Source of the DNA: Diadophis punctatus similis
Taxonomy: Eukaryota; Chordata; Lepidosauria; Squamata; Dipsadidae
Direction of reading: 5' to 3'
Assembly (NCBI GenBank): GCA_023053685.1
Contig: JALIGW010000003.1
Location: forward strand, 44,400,496 to 44,464,495
Length of the DNA stretch: 64,000 bases
A program made the position numbers and the translations under genes. The notes under the pieces were generated by a model that was not told the origin of the DNA, ran no database searches, and saw only the letters and a list, made by a program, of their open reading frames with translations. Below are positions 59,143-64,000 of the stretch, one piece after another (within the stretch, counting starts at the first letter, position 1; every line of letters begins with the position of its first letter).

Positions 59143-60022
59143 CAGGGGTGAAATCCAGCAGGTTCTAACAGGTTCTGGAGAACCGGTAGTGGAAATGTTG
59201 AGTAGTTCGGAGAACCGGCAAATACCACCTCTGGCTGGCCCCAGAGTGGGGTGGGAAGGGAGATTTTGCAATATCCTTCCCCCAGGAGTGGGGTGGGAAT
59301 GGAGATTTTGCAGTATCCTTCCCCTGGAGTGGGGTGGGAATGGAGATTTTGCAGTATCCTTCCCCTGGAGTGGGGTGGAAATGGAGATTTTGCAGTATCC
59401 TTCCCCTGGAGTGGGGTGGGAATGGAGATTTTGCAGTATCCTTCCCCTGGAGTGGAGTGGAAATGGAGATTGTGCAGTATCCTTCCCCTGGAGTGGGGTG
59501 GGAATGGAGATTTTGCAGTATCCTTCTCCCAGGAGTGGGGTGGGAATGGAGATTTTGCAGTATCCTTCCCCTGGAGTGGGGTGGAAATGGAGATTTTGCA
59601 GTATCCTTCCCCTGGAGTGGGGTGGGAATAGAGATTTTGCAGTATCCTTCCCCTGGAGTGGAGTGGAAATGGAGATTGTGCAGTATCCTTCCCCTGGAGT
59701 GGGGTGGGAATGGAGATGTTGCAGTATCCTTCTCCCAGGAGTGGGGTGGGAATGGAGATTTTGCAGTATCCTTCCCCTGGAATGGGGTGGGAATGGAGAT
59801 TTTGCAGTATCCTTCCCCTGGAGTGGGGTGGGAATGGAGATTTTGCAGTATCCTTCCCCTGGAGTGGGGTGGGAATAGAGATTTTGCAGTATCCTTCCCC
59901 TGGAGTGGGGTGGGAATAGAGATTTTGCAGTATCCTTCCCCTGACATGCTCACCAAGCCACACCATGCCCACCAAGCCACGCCCACAGAACCGGTAGTAA
60001 AAAAAATTGGATTTCACCACTG
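59143..60022. mobile_element. hAT-type element, family C, with internal minisatellite
   Basis: Ends CAGGGGTGAAATCCAGCAGG / TTGGATTTCACCACTG, as in 21899-22193. Flanks ACTTTACG / ACCTTAGT are only partly alike. The interior is the 41-bp array at 59262-59945. Confidence 0.85.
59262..59945. repeat. 41-bp minisatellite, about 16-17 copies, inside a hAT element
   Basis: Unit CCTTCCCCTGGAGTGGGGTG then GGAATGGAGATTTTGCAGTAT. Variants (GTGGAGTGGAAATGG with GATTGTGCAG; CTTCTCCCAGGAGTG) recur together at a spacing of about 205 bp (five units). The unit has no stop in any frame, so open frames of 200-300 codons appear on both strands and are artefacts. Confidence 0.97.
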
Positions 60023-61978
<1,956 letters not shown>

Positions 61979-62402
61979 CAGTGATGGCGAACCTATGGCA
62001 CGGTTGCCACAGGTGGCACGCGGAGCCATATCTGCCGGCACGCGAGCTGTTGCCCTAGCTCAGCTCCAGCGCGCATGTGTGTGCCCGCCAGCTGATTTTT
62101 GACTCACGCGGAGGCTCTGGGAGGGCGATTTTGGCCTCCGGAGGGCCTCCGGGGTGGCAGGGGAGAGCGTTTTTGCCCACTCCAAGCTCCAAGAAAGCCT
62201 CTGGAGCTGGGGAGGGCAAAAAACGGGCCTATTGGGCCCACTGGAAGTTGGGAAATGGGGGAGTGGGGGGTGTCATGCACGCATGCGCAGGGGGGTAGGG
62301 CGAGTGGGGGGGCTTTAAATTATGGGTGTGGGCATGCACATATGCGCGATAGCGCGCGCACACTATTTTGGCACCCGAAGAAAAAAAGGTTTGCCATCAC
62401 TG
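61979..62402. mobile_element. hAT-type element, family A
   Basis: Begins CAGTGATGGCGAACCTATGG and ends AAAGGTTTGCCATCACTG with a perfect duplication ATATAGGA at 61971-61978 and 62403-62410. Confidence 0.9.
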
Positions 62403-62586
62403 ATATAGGAGATAATTAAATTATTGCCATCCATGAAGTTTTTACTAGAACTAATTGGGGATGGGAGATTTTACACTAAATTCTAGGCATCCTTATTCAT
62501 AAATTAGTTGTGTTGAGTTTAATGTGTTTATTTCAAGCATAGGTCTGCCGAGTGCAACTATAATTAATCATTTGGCTTAGTCTTAA

Positions 62587-62708
62587 TTGGTCCCCCTAAC
62601 CAACTTGCTCGGACTGCAGAAGCTCCTTGGATAAGCAGCGAAATGTTTCAGAGCAAAAAGGAAAGAAGTCCAGTTGCTCTATCTGGATGACTGAGAATCT
62701 TCATCTGA
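62587..62708. mobile_element. Short retroposed fragment with 18-bp target duplication
   Basis: CATTTGGCTTAGTCTTAA occurs at 62569-62586 and 62709-62726. The insert ends GGATGACTGAGAATCTTCAT, the same 3' region as the fold-back at 37003-37194. Confidence 0.75.
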
Positions 62709-62787
62709 CATTTGGCTTAGTCTTAAATAGATTAACAATATGTCCTATGAATAACTGAGTAGCAGATATTTTCATGTTTTAGACTTG

Positions 62788-62923
62788 CAGTGTTTCCCAA
62801 CCTTGGCAACTTGAAGATATCTGGACTTCAACTCCCAGAATTCCCCAGCCAGCATTCGCTGGCTGGGGAATTCTGGGAGTTGAAGTCCAGACATCTTCAA
62901 GTTGCCAAGGTTGGGAAACATTG
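62788..62923. mobile_element. Palindromic hAT-type element, family F
   Basis: Two ~60-bp arms (CAGTGTTTCCCAACCTTGGC ... CCCAGCCAGC) around ATTC. Flanks TTTTAGAC (62777-62784) and TTTTAGAG (62924-62931) match at 7 of 8 if the left border is at 62785. Confidence 0.8.
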
Positions 62924-62931
62924 TTTTAGAG

Positions 62932-63700
62932 CGATATAAAACTATACCTTGTTTTGTGAAAAGAGAAACTGCTCTCAAGATCTTTGCTTTTATCCTGAGT
63001 AGATTGAAATCGTTTTGAGAGTTAGTCCTTGCATGGACAAAATAGAATTCACTTAATGGAAAATGTTTATATTAAGGCGAATCAGCAAGATTAATTCCCA
63101 GGAAAATGTACTTAGGATTGTGGTCTAAAAAAAGGTTCCCATTCTTTCATCCCTCCCTTCCCTCCCCTGTAGGACATTGACCTCTATCAATAGACGTAAC
63201 TCAGTCTATCCATGGTATCCTTGCTTTCATCTGTGGTAGGTTGCAGTGTGCAGGCTGGAATGCAGGACAAAATGGTGAAAAGGTGGCCTTCCCACTTTAA
63301 AAAGAAAAAGTGAGAGAGAAGCAGGTGAGTGATCTTTCTACCAAGCAGAAGTGTGGAGAGAAATAGGCCTCAATTTGAGAGACTTCTGAGTGATAAATAA
63401 TTTTGTCGGTTGCAGTGCATCTCTCCCAAAGTGCAGACTGGAATTATGGGGGGGCCAAGATACATTTTGGAGCGCAAGCCATGTTTCCCCTATATTTAGT
63501 AGACTTCTAGGTATATCTTAAAATGGAGCTGTCTATAGACACCTGAAAAGAGGGGCAAAGGATAAATTGAGCATTGCGGTGTTAGAACACAAGTCCTGGC
63601 CCTTATGTATTTGCACGTGTTGTAATGTGGAGCTTGCATGGTGATGTCTTGATGCATGTTTCATTGTTTTGGCATCATTGTGGTTAAGGACAGATGCCTA
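62932..63700. other. No recognisable gene or repeat
   Basis: Nothing supports an exon or RNA gene. Confidence 0.5.
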
Positions 63701-63708
63701 CTATGATA

Positions 63709-63883
63709 GCGGTCCCCAACTGTTCTGGTTCTGCGGACTGGCAACAGCGGAGGCAGTGGGTGGCAGTAGGGGGGAAGGTATGGTTTTGCGTGAGCAACCT
63801 AATCCCATTCATGGACAAATAGAGCTTTATGTGCTCTCCTGCTACTTCCAACAGCTGCGGACTGGGGGTTGAGGACTTATGCA
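63709..63883. mobile_element. hAT-type element, family G
   Basis: Begins GCGGTCCCCAACTGTTCTGG with GGTTCTGCGGACTGGCAAC as in 24780-24953. Duplication CTATGATA at 63701-63708 and 63884-63891. Confidence 0.7.
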
Positions 63884-63901
63884 CTATGATATGTTTATGT
63901 A

Positions 63902-64000
63902 CAGGTAGTTCTTGTCTTATGACCATAATTGAGCCCAAAATTTCGGTTGTTAAGTGAGATAGTTGTTATGTGATTTTTGCCCCATTTTATGACCTTTCTT
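63902..64000 (+). mobile_element. Mariner-type element, family M, cut by window end
   Basis: CAGGTAGTTCTTGTCTTATG preceded by TA, continuing TTGAGCCCAAAATTTCGGTT as in 32383-32778. Confidence 0.75.

Noticed and set aside
59262..59945. Regular repeat array that might be mistaken for a CRISPR array
   Set aside because: Units are contiguous with no unique spacers and the DNA is vertebrate.

Overview
This is eukaryotic, vertebrate genomic DNA: interrupted coding exons with GT/AG borders, very low gene density, and a dense layer of interspersed repeats. The repeat mix (a tRNA-derived SINE ending in a Bov-B-like tail as in Sauria SINEs, CR1 and L2-type LINEs, many small hAT-type and mariner-type non-autonomous DNA transposons, long tetranucleotide arrays) points to a squamate reptile, most likely an advanced snake; this is from memory of those families, not from a search. 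REGION 1 (1-12.7 kb): the 3' half of one protein-coding gene on the + strand. Eight exons (419-511, 3116-3195, 3285-3315, 4603-4695, 5006-5140, 5779-5925, 10691-10834, 12447-12659) join in frame to about 311 codons and encode the end of the first PH domain, a complete FYVE zinc finger and the second PH domain of FGD2, a Cdc42 guanine-nucleotide exchange factor that binds PI3P on early endosomes. The 5' exons (RhoGEF domain) lie left of the window. The introns carry DNA transposons, a candidate solo LTR and a decayed antisense LINE. REGION 2 (12.7-64 kb): no further gene that I can establish. It is intergenic or intronic DNA holding about 30 mobile elements and a dozen microsatellites. The longest open frame (46391-49003, 870 codons) is a LINE reverse transcriptase fused in frame to the hAT element it landed in. 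There is one weak candidate exon on the - strand (45191-45341). PIM1, the next gene after FGD2 in human, is not seen. The most informative content is the transposon archaeology. Most DNA elements still show 8-bp target-site duplications, which lets insertions be delimited to the base and ordered. Three elements of three different families sit in the same target position of three separate CR1 copies. Two copies of one family lie side by side with both nested target duplications readable. That family carries a CpG-rich segment with a splice-donor sequence that looks like a captured promoter/first exon. Another family carries a consensus splice donor in most copies, one of them in sense orientation about 100 bp before the last FGD2 exon. 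One element has expanded internally into a 41-bp minisatellite with higher-order structure. Several families carry palindromes that match the NRF1 binding consensus. Coordinates of repeats without target duplications are approximate.
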